64,000 bases of DNA from Amblyornis subalaris (lineage: Eukaryota; Chordata; Aves; Passeriformes; Ptilonorhynchidae): contig JACAXG010000007.1 of assembly GCA_018881555.1 (NCBI GenBank), positions 11,389,235-11,453,234 on the forward strand, given 5' to 3'. Numbering within the stretch: position 1 is the stretch's first letter; every line of letters begins with the position of its first letter. Of this stretch, positions 12,501-24,800 are shown piece after piece. The notes under the pieces were generated by a model. It saw only the letters and a list, made by a program, of their open reading frames with translations, made no database searches and had not been told where the DNA came from. Both the position numbers and the translations under genes were made by a program.

Positions 12501-13504
12501 GTCTGCTACAAAAATGTTAGTTTTTATTGACTGATAGACTACATGATTGAAAAATGTAATTCTTTGCATAAGAAAACTTTGGGGTTCAGTGTTCCTATTT
12601 GGAGGAACGCAGCTTGAGCTGTAGTGCCAATAAAAGAAAACTTCGTAGAATATTTTCCTCTTTGGCTGTATGGAATCAGCAGAAACCAAAAGCCAAGCCC
12701 TGTTATGGTGGCTGGCATAATTTCCACAACAAAACAAAAGTTTCAAGCACTCCTTCAGAAGTTGGCTGAACCACTGAGCTTCATTAGCAAAGTAATTGGT
12801 CTCTGGTTCAGATGAAAGAATTGTGGTATGGTAGGGATGCGGCATGGTACAGATGACGTTTAAATCAGGTTTCTTAAATATGCACATTTAGTGTACTTAA
12901 TTGACTGTAAAATAATTATTCTGTGCTGCATAATTATGTTGTGGCAGAGAGCAAGGCTTCTAAACATCTCNAAGGCAAATGTTTACAGGCCCAAAATTAA
13001 GACATTATTCTCTCCTAAAATATACAGCAAAACAACAAAAGTGTTTTATCTCCACAATGAGGTCTTTGCATCAGACTTGAGGCTATATTTAAGATCCTCT
13101 CATTGTTTTCTTCCTCTAATTTTCTACCCTTCCTCATGCTATTTTAGTTTAGCAATACAGATGGAAATAGACTTCAAACCATGGGTAGGAATGAGGATTA
13201 AAATCCTTGTACGGTGTCAGCAGCTTCAGCTAGATCAGAATATCTAGAGCTAGTCAAGTGAGCATTTCAGGTGGTCAAAGAAGTAGGCATCTCCTTGAGC
13301 TGGTGTTGAAAGCAGATGATGGGACAATATTCCTTTGAATACTTATCTGTGAACTGACCAGTGTTAAAGAGAGAAATCTGTTTTCCTTTTATTTGAGAAT
13401 TTTAGTCTAACCCTGGCTGGGGGGGGCATGTTGCAGTGTGAGGGTGTGCTTCTCCCCTGAGGGAGAAAAGCCAAATGGGAGCATCGAGCACAGTTATATT
13501 TCAG
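9531..13504. other. Non-coding stretch with chance ORFs
   Basis: Several frames are open for 80-144 codons on the minus strand (9837-10091, 11480-11746, 12453-12887), but none shows a domain signature and I found no convincing donor at their ends. I regard them as chance in AT-rich DNA. No repeat family is recognised. Confidence 0.5.
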
Positions 13505-13519
13505 AAAAAAAAAAAAAAA
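13505..13519. repeat. A15 homopolymer
   Basis: Run of 15 A, seen directly. No retrogene-like or SINE-like body is recognised upstream, so it is not called as a retroposon tail. Confidence 0.95.
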
Positions 13520-15151
13520 GTAACAAACTAGGAATCTGACTTTCACAGCTCTCCTCCCCATCTAATATTGCTGTTTATTTTCAAAAGTGTCATCAACACA
13601 AAGCAATGTTTCTTCACATAGATGTTGCCATACTGACCTCTATGAAAGGTTCATCAAGTCTTGTATCCTCTACCCGGATGCTTAGGGAGGAGCAGATGGT
13701 GTAGAACAACAGTCATATTTTCAGCTTGCTTTCCAGAAACAACAGGCACTAAGTCTTTCCAGCTGGAAATCTTTCATTGCCTCCAATAGTGTTTCCCAGC
13801 AGTCACATTTGTACCGACCACATCATTACTCCTGAAAGCTTTTTTGGTGTGATTTGCAAGAAAGACTCACCTTGTAACTAACTAACCTCATGTTCTGCCC
13901 ATCAAGGGAAAGTGAATTCATGGAACTAGGGATGCCTGTGCTCATGACGGGTACACAGGAATCTGCAGGCTACCATCACGTTAAGAAGAGAAAAATAGCA
14001 GATGATGCAGTGGGAACTGCAGACAGGGCTGTGTGCTAGGTTAGCATTATTATGTAATCAACGTGGAGCATTGAGCCCTGAACCAGAGAAAGCATCTGTC
14101 CTTTTTCCAGGGAGCTAGAGGTAGAATTGGTGAAACTCTCTAAAACCCCTCAGGAGCAGAAACATCTGGAACTCCACTAACAATGAGATGAGAGAACTGC
14201 AACATTAGCAACCCTTTTAAATAGACAAGGATTGCCATAGGAGAAGAAAAACTGATTTATTCTTTTGATTAATAATAAATCCTGTTGCCCTTTCAGTAGA
14301 CATCTTTNATGCTTAATATTTAACACATATCTTAGATAAGAGAATACCCCAAATATAGTCCATTAGCTTTAAACACTGGAGGACATTAACAGAACAGGCT
14401 TTTTTATGTGTAGAAAAAGCAGGAGACAGATTTGATGAATTATTGGTCATGGAGAATTTGAGCAGCCCATCTTCTCCATTCTCAAATGCAATAAATTTTT
14501 TAAGATCAGAGTGTATGTCAAATGGAGTTCATAAAGTGGAAAATGACACTATTTACTTTCACCAAATAAAATGCTGTCAAAATTTATGGCTCTGCACCTC
14601 AGAAATCTGTCTGAATGCTACTGTTATTTTGTGTAACACTTTAGCAACCCAAGCTAATAGGGCTATAAACCAAGTTATACCAGCAGAAGTTCCTAAAACA
14701 CAAATTCAAAAATCCTAAATTCGTAAAGGGAAGCAATACTCCAAGTTTTTGACTGCTGTGTAAGCAAGGAAAGTGGTGTAATCTTACGTAATTAGCAGAG
14801 ATGGGAATGTCATCTAAGGTCAACTGAGAAACCTAACCTNTGTCACAAACATCATGCACCTTGAAATGAGATGTGATGACTTTAACCATCTTAACATCCA
14901 GATACCCACATGTAATGGTAATAAAAATGGTCCTGATTCAGTTTCGCCAACATGAGATTTCATTGCTGAGTATCAGCAGGATTTCTTTAATATTGATCCA
15001 GAAATCACTAGAACAGTCACATGTACTGCATCCCTGTTCCAACTACATTGAGGCAAATTGGGCCTATTGAGTTCCCATTCTCACGTTTCCAAATAAAATT
15101 ACCATTAATACTGTGATAATATAGACAGTCATCTTGATCCACCACAAAACC

Positions 15152-15153
<2 letters not shown>
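13520..15153. other. Non-coding stretch, nothing recognised
   Basis: AT-rich. The open frame at 14443-14718 (91 codons) has no recognisable features. Confidence 0.55.

Positions 15154-15187
<34 letters not shown>
15154..15187. repeat. (TG)17 microsatellite
   Basis: Pure TG run of 34 bases. The Cys/Val and Thr/His repeats predicted in frames across it are shadows of the dinucleotide. Confidence 0.98.
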
Positions 15188-15188
<1 letters not shown>

Positions 15189-18100
15189 TTTTTTTCCCCT
15201 CTCCCCAGTGTAAGGAAATCACAATTGCCTGTCTCAAGCACTCTTAAGATCACAAATTCCTCCTTTGGCAAACCGTGTCAAACAAAGATCACCCAAGTTA
15301 TGGGACAGACAGCATCTGCAACCACCAAAGCTGCCTCCCCTGTCCTCCCTCCTCCCCCCACACCCAAATATGCCTTCATGGATTCCTGGAACTTGGACTG
15401 TAAGTTAGGCCACCTGATGGGATTTTGAGATAAGAGATCAGATTAAGGTGGTACTATTGTCTGCGTGTTATCTCAGACCTAGGAGGANGTAAACAAAGCT
15501 GGGGGAGTATTAGTAATGGATACAAAGAACCCACAAGGAAAGACAACTNAGCAACTCTGCTAAAATCAGCTGATTCCGGCAGGGGGAGAACACAACTCAT
15601 GGACTCAACGCAAGAAACCCACCGACTCAAGAGAAAGACCAAGCACAAGACTAATTAACACCAGAAGTGAGGGAATCATTTAAACGATAGAATAAGAGAA
15701 TTGCGCAGCCAACGAGGATTAATTCCTTTGTTGACTAAAATATAGAAGTAGTGAAGTTTCCAATGAACTCGGGCCCCACACCACCTCTNAAGTCTGGAAA
15801 TGGATACATCTATTGCAGGTATGCTTTGGAATGAAGCTTGGATGCTCTTAGTAATAGTGGAAGCTATGACATAACTTCCTTATATTTGGGCCAATGTACA
15901 GAGGTAGCTCTTCTGCATCTGTTCACAGATCCCTTGGCTGCCAATGCTTTGATTGGAAGAATCCAGTTTGAATACAGGTTCCTCTAGTCAAAAATCCGAG
16001 GTATAAAATTGACACCTTTGTGGATAATATTCTGGTTTCCCTTGATAGGTGCAGCAGCTTGGTAAAACATCAGTAGAAGTCTCAGATAAAAATTTGTGCC
16101 CTATATCAGAAGGATAACTTAAAAATATAGTCATCCATACTTGTGAGGAGTTCAGCTACAAAGATAGTCAATGATCTTTGATGTTTCTTCTATAAAGTAA
16201 AGCACTGAGCAGCTGGAAATCCTTAAAGGGCTAAATGAAGACTTTGCTGGGTTTTTTCCTACCTGAATCTCTGACTGTAGCTCCCATTTCTTTCCTCCAG
16301 TTTGTAGTCAGAGCATCTACCCATTAAGTGGGCAAAAACAGCAGGCTGGGTTCTGTGACCTGACCTTCCTTCCAGTAATGTATATTGAACTGCTGCAAGT
16401 CCAGAAATGAACCACCACTTGGCCAAGAGGCGAGAGAAGGGAGACACAGCAACCTGCATGAATACAATAACTTTCAGTACAGAGGCTCTAGTAGCAATTG
16501 CTCCCCTTGATGTTAAACATGAACCAAAGCCAAGTTAGGAAATACGTTGGGGTTTTTTTTTACTTCCTCTTAAAACTGTTTGGACTGAGGCCCATTTTCT
16601 TTTTCCATGCTCTAGCCAGGAATTCTCAGTTAGCATTCTTGCTAGAGGAAATATAATACCTGTGCTTCCTATTACTGAAGAGTCTGGGCAGAGATGAGCC
16701 ACCAGCTCAACCCACACATAAACACACAAATTCATCTTTAAACTCCCTCTCTAATTTGAGTGGTAATTAGCGTGGGTAGTTACCGTCTGATAATTATCTG
16801 GCATTGAGATGTTGTTAGCCAGATTTCTACCATTTCAAGACACTTTATAGAGTTGCGTGATGACAGGAGAAGGATTAGAGCCAATTGTGAGCCCCAGAGT
16901 GCACAACATTCCCTCTAAAAGGAGTGTGACATGCATCGGCAATGCAACAGGGTGCGGAATCTCAAGTGTGAGCAAGTGAGGTTGGGGCCAGAAAATATGG
17001 GCCTGTGTGATCCAACAGCTTACATGTTGCACCAAACAGATTGCTGCCATTAATATTTATACAGGGAAACTTGAGATCTGTGACTCAAGGAAGGACAGCA
17101 AGTTTATGATAAATCCCTGCGCTGTTTATAGTTCTGTGAAAGAAGAGTAAATGAAATGTCTTCTTTCTATGCACGGTCTTTGACAATAATTATACTTCAG
17201 AATGCACATCCTACAAAGCTTTGTAAACGAATGCCGTGCAATAAGGACTTTTTTATCTTTTTTATCTTGGGATTAAAATTCTACTTTCTGTGATGAACCT
17301 TCTCAGCAGCACTCGAGACTGAGCGAGCAGAAGACTCAAAGCTTAATTTATCAGACTATAATCATGAGAAGAAATTCAAGATGCAGAGAACTATTACCTT
17401 CACCTGTCCATACACTGTCGCAATGTGCTTCATGCCCTTGCTTCAGGAACTGACAGGAGTGTTTAAAATAAGCTCTCATTTCTCAAAACCAAAGCCATCC
17501 ATGCTGAAATCAGTATGGCTTTTGCCCTGTGAAAGCACTTGCACAGTACAGGAACAGAAGAATGCTGTCATGGGAGTAGATAACACCCCTTGCTCAGCTG
17601 GTGCTTGTCCTCATCTACACAGCTCACTAACATATCAGCTATGGATCATACCTTTACCTCTTCTTATAAATCCAGAGTGTTTCGATCCGTACATCACAAA
17701 ATATGAAACTGCANCTTTTCTTCTTATTAATATACTTGCAGGAAATTATTTTTGCAATTATCAGATGTTTCAGATTCACTCTGACATTTAATCAACAACA
17801 AATACAGCTTATTGCTTGATGTGTTCAAGTGCCATGAACATTATCCTTTAAATAGAACATGTTTTGTTTTATGGTTTAATTAGTTACTGTTAAAAGACAT
17901 TATCTTATTGCATTCATGCTTGTCTAGATTTTCTACTTGCTGTAATTGGCAGATAAAATACAGGTATAGAGTATTAGCAGAAATCAAGTGTATATAATTT
18001 CATCCATTGTAACAATTTGCAATAAAGATATTTTACTAGGGTAATGGAAGGGTAAGAACAGGTTTTGAAGAAATTAGCAGGCTCTGATGTTATCTGAGAC

Positions 18101-21100
18101 TGCAAAGGTGGAGGCAAAGCAAAAAGTATTCTGGGGTTTTTGAAAAAAACACAGGAAAGCAACTGTTCATAAGTACAATGTGTTGGCACCCACTTCATTT
18201 CTCAGTTCCTTAGAAGTTCTGCAAAATGGAGATACTCTGCTCTTGTTTGAATGATGGAACACAGTAGGTGGGATTCTCTGCAGTGTTTTGCCTGGTTCTA
18301 TCTAAATCTCCAGCCAACTTCAGGAGAGGGCTAGGCTTCAACAGTTCTTGTCCATCAAAGTGGCTGTGTGTTTGCTGCTACCTCAAGAGTGTGTATAGCT
18401 TGCAATAGCACGGTCACACTCTCCAGGCATAGTAAAGCTGGGAATGCAAATATTGATCTTCTCTCTTTTTGCTAGAGGTGGTATAATATACATTGGAAGA
18501 GGCAGATGATGTCTCTGTTCCGATAGTTCCTACACGTTGTGCTTAAATATAATTGCAGCTTAGCCCAGCTGTTCAAAGTGGAGCACAGACTGAGGGTTCT
18601 CCTTAGCTTGGTGGTCCTCTGTGCTGCAGCCGTGGGGGAATCTGCAGTCTGTGTGTCATCCTTGCAGAAAGCAATTTAAAATAAGCTAGTTTTCAGTGAA
18701 CTAAATTCATGTAACAGTGACNCACATCTCCATCGGAAAATCTAGAGGTAATGAAACTCAGAGATGGAGGAAAACCAATTCAGGATGGGCCTCTCTGAGA
18801 ATTGCTGTCCCTAGAAACTGTTATAACTAGAAGTGCTTTCTGGATTACAACAGTGCGGAGGATGCCTGAAACTTGCTGCAACTGCAATGCATTAATAATG
18901 TTTAAGATATCAATTCAGCAAACATGCATTGAGACTTGAAGGATGTAGATGTATTCTTCNTCACCAAAGTCTGAAAATACAGCTGGGCAAATTCTTTTCA
19001 GAAGATAATAAGCTCAAAAATGTGATTTCATGAATTTTTGGGCTGAAGTTGACAAAATGTTTTGAGGAAAAAATTGTAGGCTCTAACATCAAAGCATTTC
19101 AATGTTTTCTAAAGTAGAGTTTTCCACTTTTTACTTGGGAGTGCTGTTCATAATTCAAAATGGGAAAAAAAAATCAACAATCTGAAGCCCTAGGAGAACT
19201 CGTTTACTTTAAAGCTTGCCAACATGTTGCAAATACACTCCACTCTTTCCTGTTGGATTTTTGGTTTAATAAAAGTTTGTTTTCTGTCTGCTCAAACCAG
19301 CACTTTCTTTTTTATTTCATCACCGCCACCATCACGACATCTTTTGCTCTCTGTTCTCTTTTTTCATTCATTTCCACTGTCTTCGTGTTGCAACCAGGAT
19401 ACAGTACAATTTTCAGAGCCTATCAAGTCACATATGAAAGTCAAATATGCTAATGCCAACGTTAATAATTTTAAGATGTTTGCAGGCAGGATTAAAATGC
19501 AGCAATTCCTTTGACAGAGGAAAAAAAAGGCTGATCAATCCCCACAGCCAAGCTTACTCACCCCCAGCTTTTTTTGTAGGGGATTTTACTCAGCAATATT
19601 CCCTCGCACAGGGAATGCAGACATTCCTTGCACTGATTTCCTTTCTGTCCCTTTCCTCCCCTGGCTTCCTCCCATCTCGTGTCACAGTTCATGACTGGCT
19701 GCAGCAGCTGTGTTCTTGTAAGACTACATTTGTCACTCCCTGCCCACCTATTGGAGTTGCTTCTGTACTCACAATTGAGTTATTAATTAGAGTCATCTGG
19801 AGAGGCACAACTCATCACTGCTCCCTGTTCTGGGAATTCACTGGAGAATAACATCCGTAACCAGATTCTTCCAGAACATACATGCATGGAAATGCCTGGA
19901 ACGGTATTTCTTGCATACATTTTTCTCTCCCACAGGCATGCTGTTGACCTTCAAGATCTAGATTATTTATCTCATTTCAGACTAGTTCTGCATGCCATTG
20001 ATTTTGCTATGTGGGAGAATGCTGTTTCACCCATCACTGGAACTCTGATGTGGGAAATACCTCTTTTTTCCGTTCCAAACAGGAAAAAAACAGATGGGGT
20101 TATTTTGAGAGCTTAATGAAACAATTAAAGTAATCTTTAAATAAATACTTTTTAAGACTCTGTAAAAAGAAAAAGATAATAAAAAGCAATGGAGAATGTG
20201 TTAATTGGAATATTCTAATTTGAAATGTGTTACTTTTGCAGATGTTGACAAACTATATTGTAGACAAAATTAGTCAATTTGTTATCCACATTATAAATAT
20301 CAAGGGTCACAAGGTTAAGAGTGTGAAATCCCTTACAATCTCTCTTGCATTCCAGCATATATTTATTTCTATTATTTGAATCTGAGAAATAAAATGTACT
20401 GAGATAATTAAATCTTACTAAATAAACTGCGTATGGATGAAGGGGCAATGTGCTAGACAATAAGAAACCCTAATATCTCTTCCCAGGTCTTTTAGGTCTT
20501 TCAGACAACTCTCATAATTTGTGGTTTAATGTGCCAGATCAACGTCCTGCATAGGAAGCAGTGCCATGGGAAGTACTTATGTTCCTGACGCAAATGCATC
20601 TCTTTCTCCTATCATTAGCAGACTTTTCTTTCTGTAATCAATTGATACTTATGTTGTGCTACTTGTCTACTGGCACATGTAAATTTCTGCGCTTTCATTG
20701 TCTGACATGATTCAGATTTCCAGGAGCATCTATTGGAGCTGCACACCCAGATCATAGAGAGGGGTTTCAGCAAGGCACTTTGCAGACGATCCTCAGAGAT
20801 TCTATCACAATTGTAAGTGATTCTGAAAATTCCCAAATTGACCACACCTTTTCTATTTGACCTCACAAGAAGCCTCTTGAGTCTCAACAGACACATGGTC
20901 CCAGCAGGCTTGTTCTTTCATACATCTTGTTTGGAAAACAGCCTTAAAAGCAAAAACTCACAGGTGCAGGTGTTCAGAGAAATCAGGTATCAGAAACTCT
21001 GAACATCACTGCAACCAATGGCCCATGAATACACAGGCAAAACCTTTCTGCCTTCTTGCTTTCAATTTTCTTTGACACTACATAGAGTAAATCTCATCAA

Positions 21101-21620
21101 TACCCTCAGAAAGCCCCAATGGCAGAGCCACAGGCTTCAAACCATAAAACATTTCCAGGCTAGCACCATTTATACAACTTCACCAAAGTCTTCTGCTGAT
21201 TAACTAGTTTGTCACTTAAACCAGTCTTTTAATAGTCCACAAAAATCTGTGATAAAATGCTCTGCTGGCAATTACTGTAATTAGGCATACCTGTCATTTT
21301 AAATCTGATTCTGCTTGCATCTCCAGAGATTTAATCATTCAAGGTAGATCACCAAGTAGCTGGTTGAGTTAATTATTTGAATAATCTACGATTCAGACAC
21401 TTAATATTATACCTACGTATTCCCATGTGTGCCTGCATTTTCTGCTCAAGTCTGTAGAAGTTTGGCAACGCTAAATGGAAACTTTGCCGTCGCTTGTAAC
21501 AGTACGAGATAAGGGCACTGTTAATCCATTGCTGCTGTGGATTCTTCTGTCCCCAGATAAAACGGGTTGGCATGAAGACTCCTGTGGATCTGCTCAGTCA
21601 GATCAAGGCACAAAATCAAG
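15188..21620. other. Non-coding stretch; possible conserved patch near 19.4 kb
   Basis: No gene is supported. The 134- to 136-codon open frames at 17381-17791 and 19447-19851 lack any domain, signal or splice pattern I can recognise. The patch at about 19420-19510 has a POU-type ATGCTAAT word and a TTAATAATTTTAAG homeodomain-type word close together. It could be conserved non-coding sequence, but I cannot test that here. Confidence 0.45.
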
Positions 21621-21660
21621 AGATGAGAAACTGAGGCTACATAAAGTTGAACAATTAAGT
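21621..21660 (+). repeat. MIR-like SINE relic
   Basis: The string GATGAGAAACTGAGGCTACA followed by AAAGTTGAACAATTAAGT follows the best-known MIR segment (GA..AAACTGAGGC.CA.AGAGGTTAAGT) in order and spacing. The resemblance is from family knowledge and the copy is diverged. The neighbouring bases on either side are too degraded to extend the call. Confidence 0.5.
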
Positions 21661-21690
21661 TTAATCTCGACTCGCCACTTTTAGAGCGGT

Positions 21691-21811
21691 GTGGTGGTTT
21701 CACTCTGGCTAAATGCCAGGTGCCCACTAAAGCTGTTCTTTCAGTCTCCCTCTTCAACTAGATGGGGCAACAGAAATATAATGAAAGACCCACGGGTCAG
21801 GATGAGCAAAT
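21691..21811. mobile_element. LTR/ERV-type repeat fragment common in neoavian birds
   Basis: The order of words GTGGTTTCACTCTGGCTAAA, TGCCAGGTGCCCACTAAAGC, TTCAACTAGATGGGGCA, AGAAATATAATGAAAGACCC and ACGGGTCAGGATGAGCA closely follows an abundant repeat I know from passerine and related bird genomes, generally classed as endogenous-retrovirus LTR material. This is recognition from memory and the exact family is not assigned. No retroviral reading frame is present, so this would be a piece of a solo LTR. It supports an avian, probably neoavian, source. Confidence 0.5.
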
Positions 21812-24800
21812 CTGTGTGGGACCTAGGGGAAGCTGCTGGCAGCTTCCCACAGAACCTACCCCTGTATCCTCGCTCTAGCACTACAAACCCCCTTCCATGG
21901 AAAACCAATAAACCTTGAAAATAAAAGGAGCCTGTGTCTTAGTGGCAGGTCCTAAGAACAAATCCAAGACTCCTTCAGGTTTCAAGATTCATGAGAATTT
22001 TTTTGGCTAGTGGTAGAATCTGGAATTAAAATGTGATCAGAAGTGTATGAAAGCAACCACCTAAAGCTTTTAAAGGAGCTCAGTGAGACCATCACTGTAA
22101 CTCTCTTATTTAACGGTGTCCACTCTAATACCTCCTTATGGGGAGGAGGAGAACTGATGAGCTAAACTGGTTAACCTAATAAACATATGAACCACTCAGT
22201 CTGCTGAAGGAGGAAATAACTCAAATGCCCACAAAGTATACTTTTTTGCTGAGAAAACATGAGTGGGGAAATAGCACTTAAAGGACACAGAGATTTTTGG
22301 ACATTACAAACCAGCAATATGCTGCCCTGGCAGCTTTGGCACAGGTTCTGCTGTGACTCAACTACTGCTAGAGTTGAGCAATGTCAAAAACCGTGGAAGA
22401 GCTGTTGGTAGTCTCACTTGAAAACTTCAGTGTCCTTCCTCTTCCTCGCTCTTCTTCCTCCTCTTACCTGTAGGAGAATCAGCCCTTCCCTTCTCTCTAG
22501 GTAGGAATCATTGAAATCAGGAACAGGCAAGGCAGCTCCTGAACTGTAACGAGGAGCTTTGTACAGAAGGTCCAAGATAGCAGTGGGAGAATTAATCCCT
22601 TGAAATGAAGGGAATGAATAAGAATGCAAATCTATTCAAGAAATGAAAACAACAGTCCTCTTGATCTCTGTTGAGGAGGAAGAAGACAGCTGACCTGTGA
22701 TCTGTAAAGTCTAGAGGTTGCTGCTTATAGTTAATCTTCCCTTCCTTTAAGAAGAATTTTGTCAATTTTCAAAATAAGATATGAAAGAAGATTGCAGCTT
22801 TCTCCCACATAATAAAGGTAGTAAAACNTGATATTCATAAAGGTCACTGTGCCTTAGCAGAGGAGGAGGGATGTATTTCTGTTACTGGATTTCTCTCTTC
22901 TGTCTGCTTTTGTATGAATCACATGCTGACGTAATTTGAACTTAGAGGACACTTGATAAAATGATAAAACATTTGTTTACCCCGCTCTGCTTGCAGACTA
23001 CACTGACAGAGGCACTGCTATTTACAGAGAGGTGGGTGATGCAATCCACCTCTGCAGATTCTAGCAAGTGCTCAGGAACATTGAAGGGGTTGGGAACATC
23101 ATGAGACTTTCCCCCTCCTTTGTGCCTCTTAGGGCTGGGAGTAGAGAATATCTGCCACAGCCTGGTGTGTCCTTTTCCTCATCTGCATCAACAGGGAGGG
23201 CAAGGGCTAACCCAGTGAACTGCAGAGCCTTCATTCCATCGTCAGATTGTTTACATGTGTCCTTTGCAATGTGGCAAAGGAAAAAGCAAGTGCCTGTAAG
23301 AACCCAGCCCTTCCTCACTACAGAGCAAAAAGACTATCTTTTACGTTGCCATATGCGAAGCTGTATTTTTTAACAAGTGTTTAGCATACAATTTTTCCAA
23401 TTTTTCCAAGTGGTGATGTGCAGCAGGCAGTTCATTAAGATGTATCTTCATCTAATTGAGTGTTTTCCACTTACAGTATCATTTGGCCAAAAGCCAAACG
23501 AGAACTTATGAGGTAAGGTACGTGTCNTGTTCAGCACATCCCAAGTCCTGCAATACCCCCACAGAATTACGGATTGCAAAGGCTGATGCGAGCTTGGGAG
23601 ATGGCCTCAAATTAAATAGTGGTGATCTGCATTTTCACTGTCACCTGATGCACTCCTGAGGCTGTAGTCACATGGCTCCAATCAAAGGAAGTCTTTGCTA
23701 GCGTAAATTTATTTTGTGTTGATAGTGGTAGATGAGAATAAGACAGAACATCTTCTATTGAAACCATATGTTAAAGGAGGTTCAGACATTTATAAAAATG
23801 TACATCTCTAAGGAGAAATATGAATAGTAAAGGTATTGTTTAGCATAAAAAAAGTTGAAGAAATTATGGATGCCACCTGACAAATGGTGGTTCAGGGAAG
23901 TGCACTGAGCCTGAAGTGTTGCAGCACTCTAAGTTTAAGCCCTGACCCCTGGAAGGTGCATTCTTTACCGTTACCATATATCCATGAAAAATTGTGTTTT
24001 CTGTGGAAAGCGTGACTGGCTTCTTGTTGCATCTTTATGTTTTCTTTCCTGTAGAGAAAAGGAAATAGAGACTCCCAGACTAAGATTTTGAAAACAGCAG
24101 CAAGGATCCTGCTGAGGAAAACAGAATTCTTACATCAGATTTTTGGAAAGGANCAGAGCTGCCTCTGCACTGGAGGGTTTAGAAAACACTGTCCTGCTGT
24201 TTCCAATCATCCTTTATGAAATAATTACCTATATTTTATTTTCTATGCGTTGTTTCACAGCCTTTGTAAAATGATCGNGAATTTATCATTAGAAAAGCCT
24301 GACTTGTGTTTTCCAACATGGGAAAGAATTCTTCCAAAATATAATATGTCTAACCTTAATAATATTTCAAATTTCTATTTGCCTGGGTATTCAACTGATA
24401 GATGGTCAGGCTCACAAAGTCAAACACTCATTTGCATGTGTCTCCACAGCTAAATCCCATCAAGCCAGCTTTTCAGGGTCCTTGCTCAAGGAGCTCAAGT
24501 CTTTTTCCTGATTGCAGCAAAGGTGACTTTCAAATGAAGCCCAATGCATTTCTATTTTCCATAACTAATGTTTTCAAATTGACAGCCTAATGTCTTTGAA
24601 AACAAAGATTCCATCATTTTTTTCACAGGACTTGCTAAGGTAGTTCTAGTCTCCCTATAAAGATTATAATGTCCAATAACATTTATTTCAGTTTAAATTT
24701 TGAGGTACAGAAAAACTTGTGAGGAATAAAATCTGTCCCTTTGCTTCTGATCAAGCAGAAGATACTTATTATGAATTTCCACTTTCTGTGTGTGCCAGGC

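Noticed and set aside
12453..12887. 144-codon minus-strand open frame
   Set aside because: No recognisable domain, no splice context, and about the length expected once by chance in 64 kb of AT-rich DNA.
9494..15187. CRISPR-like or operon-like structure between the TG arrays
   Set aside because: The repeats are simple dinucleotides without spacer architecture, and the sequence is vertebrate.
17381..17791. 136-codon plus-strand frame
   Set aside because: No domain or splice signals; length fits chance.
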